From Nitrosomonas sp. (GTDB lineage Bacteria > Pseudomonadota > Gammaproteobacteria > Burkholderiales > Nitrosomonadaceae): DNA of 64,000 nucleotides. The notes under the pieces were generated by a model. The model saw only the letters and a list, made by a program, of their open reading frames with translations, ran no database searches and was not told the origin of the DNA. A program made the translations under genes and the position numbers. The stretch covers positions 62,001 to 126,000 of the forward strand of contig JAMXAG010000002.1 of assembly GCA_024281675.1 (NCBI GenBank), in the 5' to 3' direction. The first letter of the stretch is position 1; every line of letters starts with the position of its first letter. Positions 34,531-44,959 of the stretch are shown here, piece by piece.

Positions 34531-37263
34531 ATGCTAACCAATCTACTCAAAAAGATTTTTGGTAGTCGAAATGATCGAATGATCAAACAGTACGCTCAGA
34601 CTGTGCGCATGATTAACGATATGGAGTCATCAATCGCACAGTTATCGGATGCCGATATCCGCAATAAAACCGATGAATTCAAGCAACGGATAGCCGACGG
34701 AGAAACGCTCGACGCGCTATTGCCGGAAGCTTTCGCAGTTGTACGGGAAGCATCAAAACGAACGTTAGGTATGCGTCATTTTGATGTACAGCTGATCGGG
34801 GGAATGGTGCTGCATGGTGGCAAAATCTCCGAGATGCGAACGGGTGAGGGCAAAACTTTGATGGCAACCCTGCCTGCGTATTTGAACGCATTGTCAGACA
34901 ATGGCGTGCACATTGTTACGGTTAATGATTATTTGGCAAAACGTGATGCTGAATGGATGGGTAAAATTTATCAATTTCTAGGCATTAGCGTGGGCGTAAT
35001 TTATGCGCAAATGGCGCATGATGAAAAGAAAGCCGCTTATGCAACGGACATTACCTACGGCACCAATAATGAGTATGGATTCGATTATTTACGAGACAAC
35101 ATGGTCACACACCCAAGTGAGCGAGTACAGCGCATGCTCAATTTCGCTATTGTGGATGAGGTTGATTCGATCCTGATTGATGAAGCGCGCACGCCTTTAA
35201 TTATTTCTGGTCAAGCGGAAGGCGATACGGATGTTTATATTCAAATCAATAAATTGATACCGAAGCTCAAGCGCCAGGAAACTGAAGAAAGCGCCGGCGA
35301 TTTCAGCGTTGATGAAAAATCGCATCAGGTTACGTTGAGTGAAGCTGGTTTCGAACATTCAGAACAATTATTGACAGATGCAGGATTGCTGAAAATTGGT
35401 TCAAGCCTTTACGATCCGGCTAATATTACGCTGATTCATCACCTGAATGCGGGTTTGCGTGCGCACTACTTGTATTTCTTAGATCAACATTACGTTGTGC
35501 AAGATGACGAAGTAGTCATCGTTGATGAATTCACGGGTCGGTTAATGTCGGGACGCCGTTGGTCAGATGGATTGCATCAAGCCGTTGAAGCCAAAGAAGG
35601 GGTTGCAATTCAGAAAGAAAACCAGACGCTTGCCTCGATTACCTTCCAAAATTATTTTCGCATGTACCATAAGCTATCCGGCATGACCGGTACGGCGGAT
35701 ACCGAAGCGGCTGAATTCCAACAAATTTATGGTTTAGAGACCGTGATTATCCCGACCCATCGGCCCATGGTACGTGATGATCGCATGGATCTTGTTTATA
35801 AAACAACGAAAGAAAAAAATGCCGCAATTATCGAAGGAATTAAGGAATGCTATGAACGCGGGCAACCTGTTTTGGTGGGTACGACCTCGATCGAAAACAA
35901 CGAATTACTTTCTAGGTTGTTGGAGCGCGAAAAATTACCACACCAAGTGCTGAACGCTAAGCAACATGCTAGCGAAGCTAACATCGTTACACAAGCAGGT
36001 CGTCCCAAAATGATTACGATTGCTACTAATATGGCGGGACGTGGTACTGATATCGTGTTGGGTGGTAATCCAGAACCGGAAATCGAATATATTCGCAGCG
36101 ACACACAATTAAGCGAAGACACGAAAAAACAAAAAATCGAAGAAGTCCAATCCAAATGGCAAGCAATCCATGATGAAATTTTGCGGTTAGGCGGACTGCA
36201 TATTATTGGCACCGAGCGACATGAATCACGTCGCGTTGATAATCAATTGCGTGGCCGATCAGGGAGGCAAGGCGATCCTGGTTCAAGCCGCTTCTATCTA
36301 TCGCTGGAAGATCCGTTGCTACGTATTTTTGCTTCGGATCGTGTTGCGAATATCATGACACGCCTTAAAATGCCCGAAGGGGAAGCCATCGAGCACCCTT
36401 GGGTGACACGCGCGATTGAAAATGCGCAGCGCAAAGTAGAAGCCAGAAACTTCGACATGCGCAAGCAATTACTCGATTATGACGATGTTGCCAATGATCA
36501 ACGTAACGTCATCTATCAACAACGCAATGAGTTATTAGAAGCAGGCTCGGATATCACCGATACGATTATCGCCATGCGAGAAAATGTGCTCAGTAATTTG
36601 TATTATGCGTATATCCCGCCGCAAAGCGTTGAAGAACAGTGGGATGTTCCGGGTTTAGAACGTGCGCTTGCGTCTGAATATCAATTACATTTCCCTTTGC
36701 AAAAATGGCTTGAGGAAAACCAAGATTTACATGAAGAGAATTTATTACAGCGCATTCTCGACCTTGCCAGTGAATCGTATCAGAACAAAGTTGAGCAGGT
36801 AGGCTCGGATATCATGCACCACTATGAACGCGCGGTGATGTTACAAACTTTGGATTCCCACTGGCGTGAACACTTAGCGGCATTGGATCATTTACGCCAA
36901 GGCATCCATTTGCGTGGCTATGCGCAGAAAAACCCCAAACAAGAGTATAAACGTGAAGCTTTCGAGTTATTTACCACCATGCTCGAAGAAGTGAAGAATG
37001 AAGTCACCAAAATACTATTGACAGTCCAGATCAAAAACGAGCAGCAAGTAGAAGCGGTCACCGAAACATTACGTGCACCAGAAAACGTTGAGTATCACCA
37101 TACCAGTTACGAAGCGCTAGAAGAGGATAAACCGGACGATCAACGTAGAGAACAGCCTAAAGTAAAACCTTTTGTGCGCCATGATAATAAAGTTGGGCGC
37201 AACGATCCTTGCCCTTGTGGATCAGGAAAAAAATACAAGCAGTGTCATGGCAAGATTAAATAG
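34531..37263 (+). CDS. secA: Preprotein translocase ATPase SecA
   Basis: A full-length 910-residue motor of the Sec export pathway. Motifs in order: [17 protein letters not shown] (Walker A, about 101-108), [29 protein letters not shown] (Walker B), [15 protein letters not shown] (motif V region) and [27 protein letters not shown] (motif VI). The C-terminal SEC-C zinc finger [14 protein letters not shown] is intact, so it can bind SecB and lipids. It is preceded by a hairpin (34429-34465) and followed by a 186-base gap before the convergent HDOD gene. Confidence 0.98.
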   Translation: MLTNLLKKIFGSRNDRMIKQYAQTVRMINDMESSIAQLSDADIRNKTDEFKQRIADGETLDALLPEAFAVVREASKRTLGMRHFDVQLIGGMVLHGGKISEMRTGEGKTLMATLPAYLNALSDNGVHIVTVNDYLAKRDAEWMGKIYQFLGISVGVIYAQMAHDEKKAAYATDITYGTNNEYGFDYLRDNMVTHPSERVQRMLNFAIVDEVDSILIDEARTPLIISGQAEGDTDVYIQINKLIPKLKRQETEESAGDFSVDEKSHQVTLSEAGFEHSEQLLTDAGLLKIGSSLYDPANITLIHHLNAGLRAHYLYFLDQHYVVQDDEVVIVDEFTGRLMSGRRWSDGLHQAVEAKEGVAIQKENQTLASITFQNYFRMYHKLSGMTGTADTEAAEFQQIYGLETVIIPTHRPMVRDDRMDLVYKTTKEKNAAIIEGIKECYERGQPVLVGTTSIENNELLSRLLEREKLPHQVLNAKQHASEANIVTQAGRPKMITIATNMAGRGTDIVLGGNPEPEIEYIRSDTQLSEDTKKQKIEEVQSKWQAIHDEILRLGGLHIIGTERHESRRVDNQLRGRSGRQGDPGSSRFYLSLEDPLLRIFASDRVANIMTRLKMPEGEAIEHPWVTRAIENAQRKVEARNFDMRKQLLDYDDVANDQRNVIYQQRNELLEAGSDITDTIIAMRENVLSNLYYAYIPPQSVEEQWDVPGLERALASEYQLHFPLQKWLEENQDLHEENLLQRILDLASESYQNKVEQVGSDIMHHYERAVMLQTLDSHWREHLAALDHLRQGIHLRGYAQKNPKQEYKREAFELFTTMLEEVKNEVTKILLTVQIKNEQQVEAVTETLRAPENVEYHHTSYEALEEDKPDDQRREQPKVKPFVRHDNKVGRNDPCPCGSGKKYKQCHGKIK

Positions 37264-37449
37264 AGCTCTGTGATTTCAAAATTGTGGCTTACCATTTCAA
37301 AAGACCCAATAGTGACATAAACAAAGGGATTGCATTCTATGAATTAAAAATGGATAACTGCACGGATCATCTTCCCCAAAAATAATGCTATTCACACATT
37401 TCCGGCTTCTGTTTCCTGTGTCTTGAGTACAATAATTTTTCAGGATTGA

Positions 37450-38292
37450 TTATTTAATCATATTGGTCAACTCGATCACTTGCAGTTTTGCCACAGTGAT
37501 AATGGATTCGATTAATTCCGGTGTTAAACCAAGAAAATCCCAAGCTTCAAATGTACATTTTGATATGGATTTCTCGGAATCAATTTTTTGGTTCGTGTAA
37601 GGCTGCATGAAATTAGCAATGCCGACTGCAGCATTTAGCGTAGAGGCATCAAACTTATCTCTGGTATCCAGTATTTCTTCAAACTGTAATTCCACCATCT
37701 TGCAAATATCAGGGGGGAGTTTCCATTGCCGCAAAAGCTCTGCTCCTAAGTTGGGATGAATAAAACCAAAAGTCTTGCGCTCCGCATTAAGCACAGCTTC
37801 TTCACCTTCGTTAAGGAGGCCTAGCGCTTTAGCCGATTCCTTAGGAAATTGATGGAGCAAAATAAGTCTTCCGACAGCATGCAATAATCCTGCTATAAAG
37901 AAACGCTCCCTATTTTCCACATTGGATGCCAACAATCGCGCGATAACCCCGCAAGCCACGCTGTGCTGCCAAAATGTATCCATGTTTAACAGATTCGATG
38001 GAATATCTTTAAAAGTAGCGGTTACGGATGCTGCGATCGCCAAATTGCGTAATTCTTTGTGGCCAATAATTGAAACGGCCCTTTGTACTGTATCTACTTT
38101 TCCTGAAAAGCCAAAATACGTACTGTTGGCAAACTTCAACAGTTTGGCCGTTAGTGCAGGATCATTAAGAATGACGCGTTCTATCTCAGTGTTGCAGGTA
38201 TCCCCTGATTCAATTAATTCATTGATGCGAATAACAGCTTCGGGTAAAGAAAATATTGAACGAACATTGCCGACTATTTCACGTATTTCCAT
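37450..38292 (-). CDS. HDOD domain protein
   Basis: 280 residues, essentially a single HDOD domain: ILNDPALTAKLLKFANSTYFGFSGKVDTVQRAVSIIGHKELRNLAIAASVTATF and GLLHAVGRLILLHQFP. The catalytic His-Asp pair of HD hydrolases is replaced, as usual in HDOD (HAVG in place of HD.G), so it is a signalling or scaffold protein rather than a nuclease. HDOD proteins often accompany motility and regulatory genes. Here it stands 312 bases upstream of fliR's 3' end on the same strand, without operon linkage. The target is unknown. Confidence 0.88.
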   Translation of the reverse strand: MEIREIVGNVRSIFSLPEAVIRINELIESGDTCNTEIERVILNDPALTAKLLKFANSTYFGFSGKVDTVQRAVSIIGHKELRNLAIAASVTATFKDIPSNLLNMDTFWQHSVACGVIARLLASNVENRERFFIAGLLHAVGRLILLHQFPKESAKALGLLNEGEEAVLNAERKTFGFIHPNLGAELLRQWKLPPDICKMVELQFEEILDTRDKFDASTLNAAVGIANFMQPYTNQKIDSEKSISKCTFEAWDFLGLTPELIESIITVAKLQVIELTNMIK

Positions 38293-38604
38293 TTTGGCTC
38301 CACTCGATTGAATATATTGATTAAGTAGACAGTATAAGAGATATGCGAATCATTTATCTTTTTTGTATTTTTGATTAAGAAACCGTAAGAGACAGGTATT
38401 AAAACCTAATTTAAATCTTCATTCTTATCATTAGAAAATGCAAAAGAGTAGCTCTGATTATAGGGAATGATTTCATCATCTATGCAATAAATAAACGAAA
38501 ACAACGCCCCGTTTACAAATAAAATTTGATTCGGCTACCCGTCATTTTGCGATAGAACTTACCTTTTGCTTTGATTTGTAAACAACTTCGATAAATTTCA
38601 TCTG
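38293..38604. other. Gene-free AT-rich region with a 10-base inverted repeat
   Basis: No coding frame is visible. GTTTACAAAT at 38511-38520 and ATTTGTAAAC at 38574-38583 form a perfect 10-base inverted repeat spanning 73 bases. It could be a remnant of a short transposon end, a terminator-like structure for fliR transcripts, or chance. The rest is unstructured and may include the HDOD promoter. Confidence 0.4.
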
Positions 38605-39402
38605 TCAGGGCATGTTTAATTTTGTTATATTCACAATTCCCATCATTAAATTAAGCCCGTCAAACACAAGTCGTTCAAGAATCGGCGCATAAAAAGGCAT
38701 GCTCAGAGCCAGTACGAAAAGACCGATGGATAGTGTTAATGGAAAACCAACAGCAAAAATGTTTAATTGCGGTGCAGCGCGAGTCAAAATACCTAAAGCT
38801 AAGTTGGTAATCAATAAGGCTGTTAGCACGGGTAGCGATAATTGCAAACCGGATTTGAAAATTTCTTGTCCCCAATTTGCCAATGTTTGAAAAGTAAGCT
38901 CATTTACACCACTCACGCCTACCGGTAATGTGCTGAAGCTTTGTGAAATCAATGCTAATACCATTAAATGGCCATTCATGGCCAAGAAAGCTAAACTGGC
39001 AATAACACCGAGGAAGCGGCCAATTATGTCGATTTGGCCGGAATTTTGTGGATCGAAAAAGATCGCAAAGCCAAGCCCCATTTGTAAGCCAATTAACTCG
39101 CCAGCCATCTCGACGGCGACAAAAACGATACGCATGACAAAACCAATTGCAATGCCGATCAATAATTGTTGTAGTAATATAATAAATCCCAATCCTGAAG
39201 CGGGATCAATATCAGGCAAGGATTTTTCGACGGTTGGCGCGACCAAAACAGTCATCATAACGGCTAATCCAATTTTAACTCTGATAGGAGTGCTTGGGTT
39301 TCCCAAAATTGGTGCCGTTGCAATCAACGCCAGTATTCTGCTGAGTGGCCAGATGAAGGTGGCCAACAATGTATAGAGCTCATCTGTAGTGATGCTGATC
39401 AT
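38605..39402 (-). CDS. fliR: Flagellar export apparatus protein FliR
   Basis: 265 residues with about six transmembrane segments: ILALIATAPILGNPSTPIRVKIGLAV near the N-terminus, then QQLLIGIAIGFVMRIVFVAVEMAGELIGLQMGLGFAIFFDPQNSG and the C-terminal TRAAPQLNIFAVGFPLTLSIGLF. FliR joins FliP and FliQ in the core of the flagellar type III export gate. It is the last gene of the leftward fliF-fliR cluster, 74 bases after fliQ. Confidence 0.95.
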   Translation of the reverse strand: MISITTDELYTLLATFIWPLSRILALIATAPILGNPSTPIRVKIGLAVMMTVLVAPTVEKSLPDIDPASGLGFIILLQQLLIGIAIGFVMRIVFVAVEMAGELIGLQMGLGFAIFFDPQNSGQIDIIGRFLGVIASLAFLAMNGHLMVLALISQSFSTLPVGVSGVNELTFQTLANWGQEIFKSGLQLSLPVLTALLITNLALGILTRAAPQLNIFAVGFPLTLSIGLFVLALSMPFYAPILERLVFDGLNLMMGIVNITKLNMP

Positions 39403-39476
39403 GGCGTATTAAACATTGCTGATCGGGACATGTGCACATTATCAAGCTAACACGGATATGTTTAACTTTCTGAAAA

Positions 39477-39749
39477 CTACCCAATCGCCATCCAGGGAAT
39501 GTCGGAAAATAATCGCTGCATGTAATCGGTCATGATGCTGATCATCCAGGGACCTGCAACAATCATGACAATAAACATCACCAATAGCTTAGGAATAAAA
39601 GATAATGTCATCTCATTGATTTGTGTGGCAGCCTGGAAAATGCTGACCATCAAGCCTGTTATCAAAGCAGATAATAATAGCGGAGCGGATACGATGAAGG
39701 TAATTTCAATCGCTTGCCTAGCAATGGTCATGGTGCTTTCGGGCGTCAT
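39477..39749 (-). CDS. fliQ: Flagellar export apparatus protein FliQ
   Basis: 90 residues with two transmembrane helices around QAIEITFIVSAPLLLSALITGLMVSIFQAATQINEMTLSFIPKLL and MFIVMIVAGPWMISIMTDYMQRLF. The sequence QAATQINE-TLSFIPK is diagnostic of FliQ. Four copies surround the FliP/FliR core. The gene is 13 bases downstream of fliP in the same operon. Confidence 0.97.
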   Translation of the reverse strand: MTPESTMTIARQAIEITFIVSAPLLLSALITGLMVSIFQAATQINEMTLSFIPKLLVMFIVMIVAGPWMISIMTDYMQRLFSDIPWMAIG

Positions 39750-39762
39750 CTCATCTTTCCTT

Positions 39763-40566
39763 TTAAGGATAGAAACTTTGTGTCAGGGAACCGATAATCA
39801 AATGCCAACCATCCACCAGAACAAATAGCATTAATTTAAACGGTAATGAAATGATCATGGGTGACAACATCATCATACCCATCGCCATCAGCACGCTGGA
39901 TACGACAAGATCGATAATCAAGAACGGGAGAAAGATGATAAATCCGATTTGGAATGCTGTTTTTAATTCGCTGGTGATATAAGCCGGGACTAATATTTTT
40001 AATGGGACTTTTTCGCGGCTTTCCAGTTCTTCGCTATCCGAAATCTGTACAAAAAGCGCTAGATCCGTTTCCCGGGTTTGATGCAGCATAAACGTTTTTA
40101 GCGGTACACTGGCTTTCTCGCCAGCTTCTAGAATCGATATTTTGTCCTCGGAAAAAGGAATATAGGCTTCCGTGTAAACTTTATCGATCACTGGGGACAT
40201 TACAAAAAAAGTCAGAAATAAAGCCAATCCCAGCAATACCTGATTGGGTGGAGAAGATTGAGTACCCAGCGCTATTCTTAATAATGACAATACGATGATA
40301 ATTCGTGTGAAACTCGACATCATTAAAATGATAGCGGGTAGAAAAGTTAATGATGTCAGCAGTAATAATGTCTGTAGATTAAGCGCATAACTTGTACTGC
40401 CATTTGCATTCGGCGAGCTGGTAAATGCGGGAAAACCAGAGTTCTGTGCATATACAGGGAGCGCGATAAACCCCACTAAAAAACAGATAACTTGTAAAAA
40501 AATACGTATGTTGTGCTGAAACTTACCTCGATCCATGATTGAATTGAATAGCATAGTGTTAGGCAT
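39763..40566 (-). CDS. fliP: Flagellar export apparatus protein FliP
   Basis: A cleavable signal-like N-terminus ([20 protein letters not shown]) is followed by [63 protein letters not shown] and [25 protein letters not shown], the FliP signatures. The open frame extends to 40587; ATG 40566 overlaps the fliO stop and has AAGAG near it, with ATGs at 40554 and 40536 as alternatives. The FliP pentamer forms the export channel. Confidence 0.96.
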   Translation of the reverse strand: MPNTMLFNSIMDRGKFQHNIRIFLQVICFLVGFIALPVYAQNSGFPAFTSSPNANGSTSYALNLQTLLLLTSLTFLPAIILMMSSFTRIIIVLSLLRIALGTQSSPPNQVLLGLALFLTFFVMSPVIDKVYTEAYIPFSEDKISILEAGEKASVPLKTFMLHQTRETDLALFVQISDSEELESREKVPLKILVPAYITSELKTAFQIGFIIFLPFLIIDLVVSSVLMAMGMMMLSPMIISLPFKLMLFVLVDGWHLIIGSLTQSFYP

Positions 40567-41008
40567 TGCTCTTATGGATGTTCTCATTAAGTTTTACCGA
40601 GAATTCTGATTCGGTTACTGGAGGGTTGGATATTTTTTCAGATGTGCCTGCAGGTTTGCTCAGACTATGCAACTTGCTAACATGACCCGGTGCAACACCC
40701 AGAACTAGCCAAGTATCCTGAATTTCTACCACGACGACACGTTCTCTTTGTCCTACAGCCGTAGCGGACACGACTTTTAAGGCACTTGAAGGGGTTGCTG
40801 GTAATAGCGAGAATCGTTTTAACAACCAAGTAATACTCAAAATGATTGCCAGCACTACTAATAATCCACCAATCATTTGTAAAGTATGTTCTGTCGAGAT
40901 CACGGGAGATGGAGAAACGTAGTTCGGCTTCTCAGTTGTCGTGGCATACGCTCTGAACGAAAACATCAATCCGAATAATGTGGATGCAATCCAATAACGT
41001 GTGTGCAT
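40559..41008 (-). CDS. fliO: Flagellar assembly protein FliO
   Basis: 149 residues: a signal-like first helix, then a transmembrane segment ([24 protein letters not shown]) and the conserved FliO cytosolic block [39 protein letters not shown]. FliO assists assembly of the FliP ring. The gene lies between fliN (16-base gap) and fliP (8-base overlap). Confidence 0.93.
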   Translation of the reverse strand: MHTRYWIASTLFGLMFSFRAYATTTEKPNYVSPSPVISTEHTLQMIGGLLVVLAIILSITWLLKRFSLLPATPSSALKVVSATAVGQRERVVVVEIQDTWLVLGVAPGHVSKLHSLSKPAGTSEKISNPPVTESEFSVKLNENIHKSNA

Positions 41009-41024
41009 AGAATAATGAATAATG

Positions 41025-41546
41025 TTATCGATTCAGTTTACGAATACGTTCGCTCGGCGTGATGATGTCGGTTAAACGGATACCGAACTTGTCGTTCACC
41101 ACAACGACTTCACCTTGAGCAATTAAACAGCCATTGACTAATACGTCCATTGGTTCGCCTGCCATTCCATCGAGTTCGACCACAGAGCCTTGCGCCAATT
41201 GAAGTAAGTTTTTGATAGCAATGCGCGTACGTCCTAATTCGACGGTCATTTGCACCGGTATATCGAGGATCATATCGATGTCATGGGGCGCACCATGATT
41301 CGAACCGCCTCTAGAAAACTCTTGGAATACAGATGTCGCGCCATTCTTGGCATCTAAAGTGCCATTCTTCCCACCGGAGTTGCTAGATTTTGCTGTATTG
41401 TCCGCTTCTTGTTCGGCCATCGCGGCGCCCCAATCATCCGCACCAATCGCTTTCTCAGTAGCGTTGCCTTCCACTTCAGCCTGTTCCGCCATCGCGGCAG
41501 CCCAGTCATCAATTTCGGTCGCGTTATTGTCTGTAGATTCTGGCAT
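41025..41546 (-). CDS. fliN: Flagellar motor switch protein FliN
   Basis: 173 residues. The SpoA domain is C-terminal: DIPVQMTVELGRTRIAIKNLLQLAQGSVVELDGMAGEPMDVLVNGCLIAQGEVVVVNDKFGIRLTDII. The N-terminal ~80 residues are acidic and carry a short internal duplication, IDDWAAAMAEQ and ADDWGAAMAEQ, about 21 residues apart. FliN forms the base of the C-ring with FliM and FliG. It follows fliM by 18 bases. Confidence 0.96.
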   Translation of the reverse strand: MPESTDNNATEIDDWAAAMAEQAEVEGNATEKAIGADDWGAAMAEQEADNTAKSSNSGGKNGTLDAKNGATSVFQEFSRGGSNHGAPHDIDMILDIPVQMTVELGRTRIAIKNLLQLAQGSVVELDGMAGEPMDVLVNGCLIAQGEVVVVNDKFGIRLTDIITPSERIRKLNR

Positions 41547-41564
41547 AGTTGTGTCTCCGGTAAC

Positions 41565-42542
41565 TTATTCTACTTCTGATTGAGATATCAGCGAATTCAC
41601 TTTCAAAGCGTAACGCCCATTCATCGTTCCGTAGCCACATTCCATGACAGGAACGCCATCTACATGTGCTTTAACTGTTTTTGGAACTTCTATCGGGATG
41701 ACGTCACCCTCTTGCATACTGAGAATTTGTTCAAATGTTACTTTAGTGTGGCCAATATTCGCGACAAGCTCAACTTCGGCACCTTGAATTTGCTGTGACA
41801 ACAACTTGTTCCAGCGTTTATCAACTTCTAAGTGTTCTCCTTGCAAAGAGCTATAAAGAAGATCACGAATAGGCTCAATCATAGAGTAAGGAATACATAC
41901 ATATAGAGTACCGCCCTTGTTTCCTAACTCAATATTAAAAGTGGCTGTCACTACGACTTCATTCGGAGTTGCAATTGCGGCAAATTGTGGATTCATTTCC
42001 GAACGGAGAAATTCAAATGTGATCGGATACACTGATTTCCATGATTTCTCATAATCCTCAAATACCACGTTAAGCAAACGCTGAATCATGCGTTGCTCTG
42101 TTTGAGTAAAATCCCTTCCTTCCACGCGCGAGTGATAACGACCATCGCCCCCGAATAAATTATCGATAATTAAAAAAATTAGACTCGGATCAAAAACAAG
42201 TAGTGCTGTTCCCCGTAAGGGTTTCATGTGCACCATGTTAAGATTGGTTGGAACAACGAGATTGCGCACAAACTCGCTAAATTTGATCACTTTCACAGGA
42301 CCAACCGAGATGTCCACTGAACGGCGCATGAAGTTAAATAGCCCGATGCGGAAATAGCGCGCAAATCGCTCGTTAATAATCTCATACGTCGGCATACGTC
42401 CACGAACAATTCGCTCTTGCGTGCCGATGTTATAGGGTCTGGCGCCTCCCTTGTTTTCCTCTTTGGTGTCTTCGTCACTACCACCATTGGCGCCTCTGAG
42501 GAGTGCGTCGACTTCATCTTGTGAAAGAAACTCCTCAGACAT
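41565..42542 (-). CDS. fliM: Flagellar motor switch protein FliM
   Basis: 325 residues. The N-terminal CheY-binding peptide FLSQDEVDALLRG is intact. The middle GGxG-type domain (YDIGTQERIVRGRMPTYEIINERFARYF-like) is followed by the C-terminal SpoA domain (VELVANIGHTKVTFEQILSMQEGDVIPIEVP). It transmits CheY-P binding to reverse the motor. It lies 12 bases downstream of fliL. Confidence 0.97.
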   Translation of the reverse strand: MSEEFLSQDEVDALLRGANGGSDEDTKEENKGGARPYNIGTQERIVRGRMPTYEIINERFARYFRIGLFNFMRRSVDISVGPVKVIKFSEFVRNLVVPTNLNMVHMKPLRGTALLVFDPSLIFLIIDNLFGGDGRYHSRVEGRDFTQTEQRMIQRLLNVVFEDYEKSWKSVYPITFEFLRSEMNPQFAAIATPNEVVVTATFNIELGNKGGTLYVCIPYSMIEPIRDLLYSSLQGEHLEVDKRWNKLLSQQIQGAEVELVANIGHTKVTFEQILSMQEGDVIPIEVPKTVKAHVDGVPVMECGYGTMNGRYALKVNSLISQSEVE

Positions 42543-42554
42543 GAATAAGCTCGA

Positions 42555-43046
42555 TTATTGAATTACAAATGAAGTGAACAGCACTTCGAGAATATCTGAT
42601 TGAAATTCTTCCGTTTTGACAGATTGTTTAATTTCTTCAACAATCTGTTGACTAAGCTGTTGTTTTCCAACAATGCTATTTACTTCTGATGATTTCTTGC
42701 TGGATAGCAACATCAGGATTCGATTGCGAATATCCGGCATTTGTTTGCCGATTTCTTGTTCAACCGGAGTCTCTTTGATCTTGATTGTTAATCCGACTTG
42801 TAAATATTGACCGCCCTCATCAGCGTTTAAGTTTACGGTAAACAGTTCTAGATCCATGAATTTGGTAGGTTTTGGTTTGGGTGGCGCAGGTTCTTCGGAA
42901 GCGTCACCATTCATTTTCATGAAGTACCATGTTCCGCCGGCTCCTGCACCAATTGCAATGAGCGCGACAAGCACGCCAATGATTAAACCTTTTTTCCCTT
43001 TTTTCCCTTCTGTTCCAGCAGGAACTTCGGCTGCAGCTTTTGACAT
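42555..43046 (-). CDS. fliL: Flagellar basal-body-associated protein FliL
   Basis: About 163 residues with one transmembrane helix (GLIIGVLVALIAIGAGAGGTWYFM), a proline/lysine linker and the periplasmic FliL domain (FTVNLNADEGGQYLQVGLTIKI, MPDIRNRILMLLSSKKSSEVNS, VLFTSFVIQ). ATG 43046 is preferred, with GTG 43052 in frame and an AGGAG box at suitable distance. FliL stabilises the stator ring. It starts a new sub-cluster after a 197-base gap following fliK. Confidence 0.94.
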   Translation of the reverse strand: MSKAAAEVPAGTEGKKGKKGLIIGVLVALIAIGAGAGGTWYFMKMNGDASEEPAPPKPKPTKFMDLELFTVNLNADEGGQYLQVGLTIKIKETPVEQEIGKQMPDIRNRILMLLSSKKSSEVNSIVGKQQLSQQIVEEIKQSVKTEEFQSDILEVLFTSFVIQ

Positions 43047-43211
43047 ATTCACCCCACTCCTATGTTAATGAGCACTATTATCATGGAAGGCATATTGGGA
43101 TGATGTGGCAAATAACGCCAAAATAATGTCGTTATTTTAGAAGCCAAATAGGGTGTGTAACTTGGTTGATAACAGCAAAAATGAGGGAGAATGGATTAGT
43201 GCACGCGCTTA

Positions 43212-43234
43212 TCGAGCTGCTTATCGCAGCTCGA
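43212..43234. terminator. Stem-loop after fliK
   Basis: A perfect 9-bp stem, TCGAGCTGC and GCAGCTCGA, with a 5-base loop, 16 bases after the fliK stop codon. There is no T run on either side, so it is either a weak or rho-assisted terminator or an mRNA-stability element between fliK and fliL. Confidence 0.4.
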
Positions 43235-43249
43235 CGAGTTTAGTTGTAT

Positions 43250-44401
43250 TTAAGCATAGGTGTTAACAATACCCTGATGTTGAATAGGTGCAGTATGGTT
43301 GATTTCATTTCTACTCCTTGTTTCAGTAGTGTGATGAATATTCCTATCGGAAGAATCTTTTGACAGATTGTGGGCTTGTTGCTGATTGCCTTGTTGAAAT
43401 GATTCAGCACCTACCGTTACATTGCCTAGCTGAATTCCGTTATCTGCCAGCATTTCTTTTAGTCTCGGTAAAGCATCTTGAATAGCCTCACGAACGGATG
43501 CATGCGGAGAGACAAATTGTGCGGTAGCTTGGTCCTGTGTAATGCTAAGCATCACTTCAACGGGACCCAAATTTGCAGGGTTTAAGTGGATTTCGGCAAC
43601 TTGCTGTTGTTGATTGCCCATCCAAACTATTTTTTGAGCAAACTCATTGCCCCATTTAGGCTGACCAACTCCAGCCTCAACATGGATATCAGGTACAGGG
43701 GTGTTGTTCGTTGAAGAGGGTGCCATTGATACCGATGCATTTAAACCCGAGAGTGGATGCTCGGTCGATTCGATTGAGGCAGTTAATGAGATATTTTCTG
43801 TTTGTATTGTTATAGGTTTAATCGCTTCGGATATAACAGGAAACAGTTTGCCGAAATCGGCAGAATTTGCCGCATCGAATGATTGCAAAAGATCATCGGT
43901 TGCATAGGAAAAATGATTTCCCTCAAAAGCTGATGATGTCAGTCTTTTCTGTAACAGGAAATTTGTAGGTTGCGATGGGCTTTGAGCCGGCTCACTTTCC
44001 CCGATTACTAAGCTGTTTGGAATCGATGTTGCGGAAAATTCTGTAGGTACTGCCAATGAGGTTATTAATGAACTGGGGCTTGTTGCAATATCAAAAAAAT
44101 GGCTGGGTAAATCTGACTGATGTTTTGCTTCAATGACGGACAGATTGTCCATTCCACTGTTATTGGGTAGCGTGTCTGGCAATGTCTCGGTAGAAGGCCT
44201 GTCATTTGCGGGTGTTACGGGCTCTATTGAAGCATCTTTTTGGGTGGGTTTAGGGTCTGCATCGCTTTTGCTCGATGCTTCGGAGACCTCACGCTGTAAA
44301 ATCTTATCAAATTTTTCTGGAGTAGCTGTTGACTGTTTTGAAGTTGATGAATTCGTATTCGGAGTATTGTTTATTGGTGTTGCAGAAGCTAGAGTTTGCA
44401 T
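43250..44401 (-). CDS. fliK: Flagellar hook-length control protein FliK
   Basis: 383 residues, Ser/Thr/Pro-rich and disordered for the first ~260 (as expected of a molecular ruler). The Flg_hook domain follows: GNEFAQKIVWMGNQQQQVAEIHLNPANLGPVEVMLSITQDQATAQFVSPHASVREAIQDALPRLKEMLADNGI. FliK switches the export apparatus from hook to filament substrates. It is downstream of fliJ by 72 bases. Confidence 0.92.
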   Translation of the reverse strand: MQTLASATPINNTPNTNSSTSKQSTATPEKFDKILQREVSEASSKSDADPKPTQKDASIEPVTPANDRPSTETLPDTLPNNSGMDNLSVIEAKHQSDLPSHFFDIATSPSSLITSLAVPTEFSATSIPNSLVIGESEPAQSPSQPTNFLLQKRLTSSAFEGNHFSYATDDLLQSFDAANSADFGKLFPVISEAIKPITIQTENISLTASIESTEHPLSGLNASVSMAPSSTNNTPVPDIHVEAGVGQPKWGNEFAQKIVWMGNQQQQVAEIHLNPANLGPVEVMLSITQDQATAQFVSPHASVREAIQDALPRLKEMLADNGIQLGNVTVGAESFQQGNQQQAHNLSKDSSDRNIHHTTETRSRNEINHTAPIQHQGIVNTYA

Positions 44402-44473
44402 GGTCTCTCGATCTCACAGGTTGTCAACATACTCCGTAATGAGCAATCTCTGTGCCATTATTATGCAGAGTTT

Positions 44474-44929
44474 CTACTGATCTACTGGATCGATTGTGTT
44501 ACGGATGAAATTGCTGGTGGCAAACTCATCCATCAGTTTTTGTTCAATTTTCACTTGCTGTTGCACTTCTGCTTGTTGCTGGCGTTTGAGTAAAGCTTCG
44601 AAGGATTTTAATTTGCGTTGGTAGATTTGAAATTCATCTCTACCGGTATTTCGATTATTTTCTGCTAGTTTCACTGTTTGGCGTTGTTCATCAACAGCGC
44701 TCTCGAGCTTTTGCATAAACGTCGTAAAGTTATACCATTGGGTATGCTCGATACCTTGTTTCATAGAGTTATGTAGGTATATTTGATAATTGTTTCGATA
44801 TTCTTCGAGTAACGCTAATTTTTTTTCTGCTGCTTGTAAATACGAGTTAAATATGCTGAGTTTTTTCGCGGCAGAATCCATTCGCTGTTGAGCAAGCGCA
44901 ACTATCGTATGCAGCGAAGATTTTGACAT
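44474..44929 (-). CDS. fliJ: Flagellar export chaperone FliJ
   Basis: About 151 residues, almost entirely helical coiled coil (LGLAQQRMDSAAKKLSIFNSYLQAAEKKLALLEEYRNNY-like, then YNFTTFMQKLESAVDEQRQTVKLAE). FliJ is the stalk subunit of the FliI ATPase. ATG 44929 or GTG 44935 are both possible starts. It lies 24-30 bases after fliI. Confidence 0.88.
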   Translation of the reverse strand: MSKSSLHTIVALAQQRMDSAAKKLSIFNSYLQAAEKKLALLEEYRNNYQIYLHNSMKQGIEHTQWYNFTTFMQKLESAVDEQRQTVKLAENNRNTGRDEFQIYQRKLKSFEALLKRQQQAEVQQQVKIEQKLMDEFATSNFIRNTIDPVDQ

Positions 44930-44959
44930 GATCACATCAAAAAAATTGTATTTCCAAGT

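Noticed and set aside
43053-43249. Sigma-54 promoter upstream of fliL (TGGCGTTATTTGCC on the minus strand)
   Set aside because: The GG and GC are 8 bases apart instead of the required 10.
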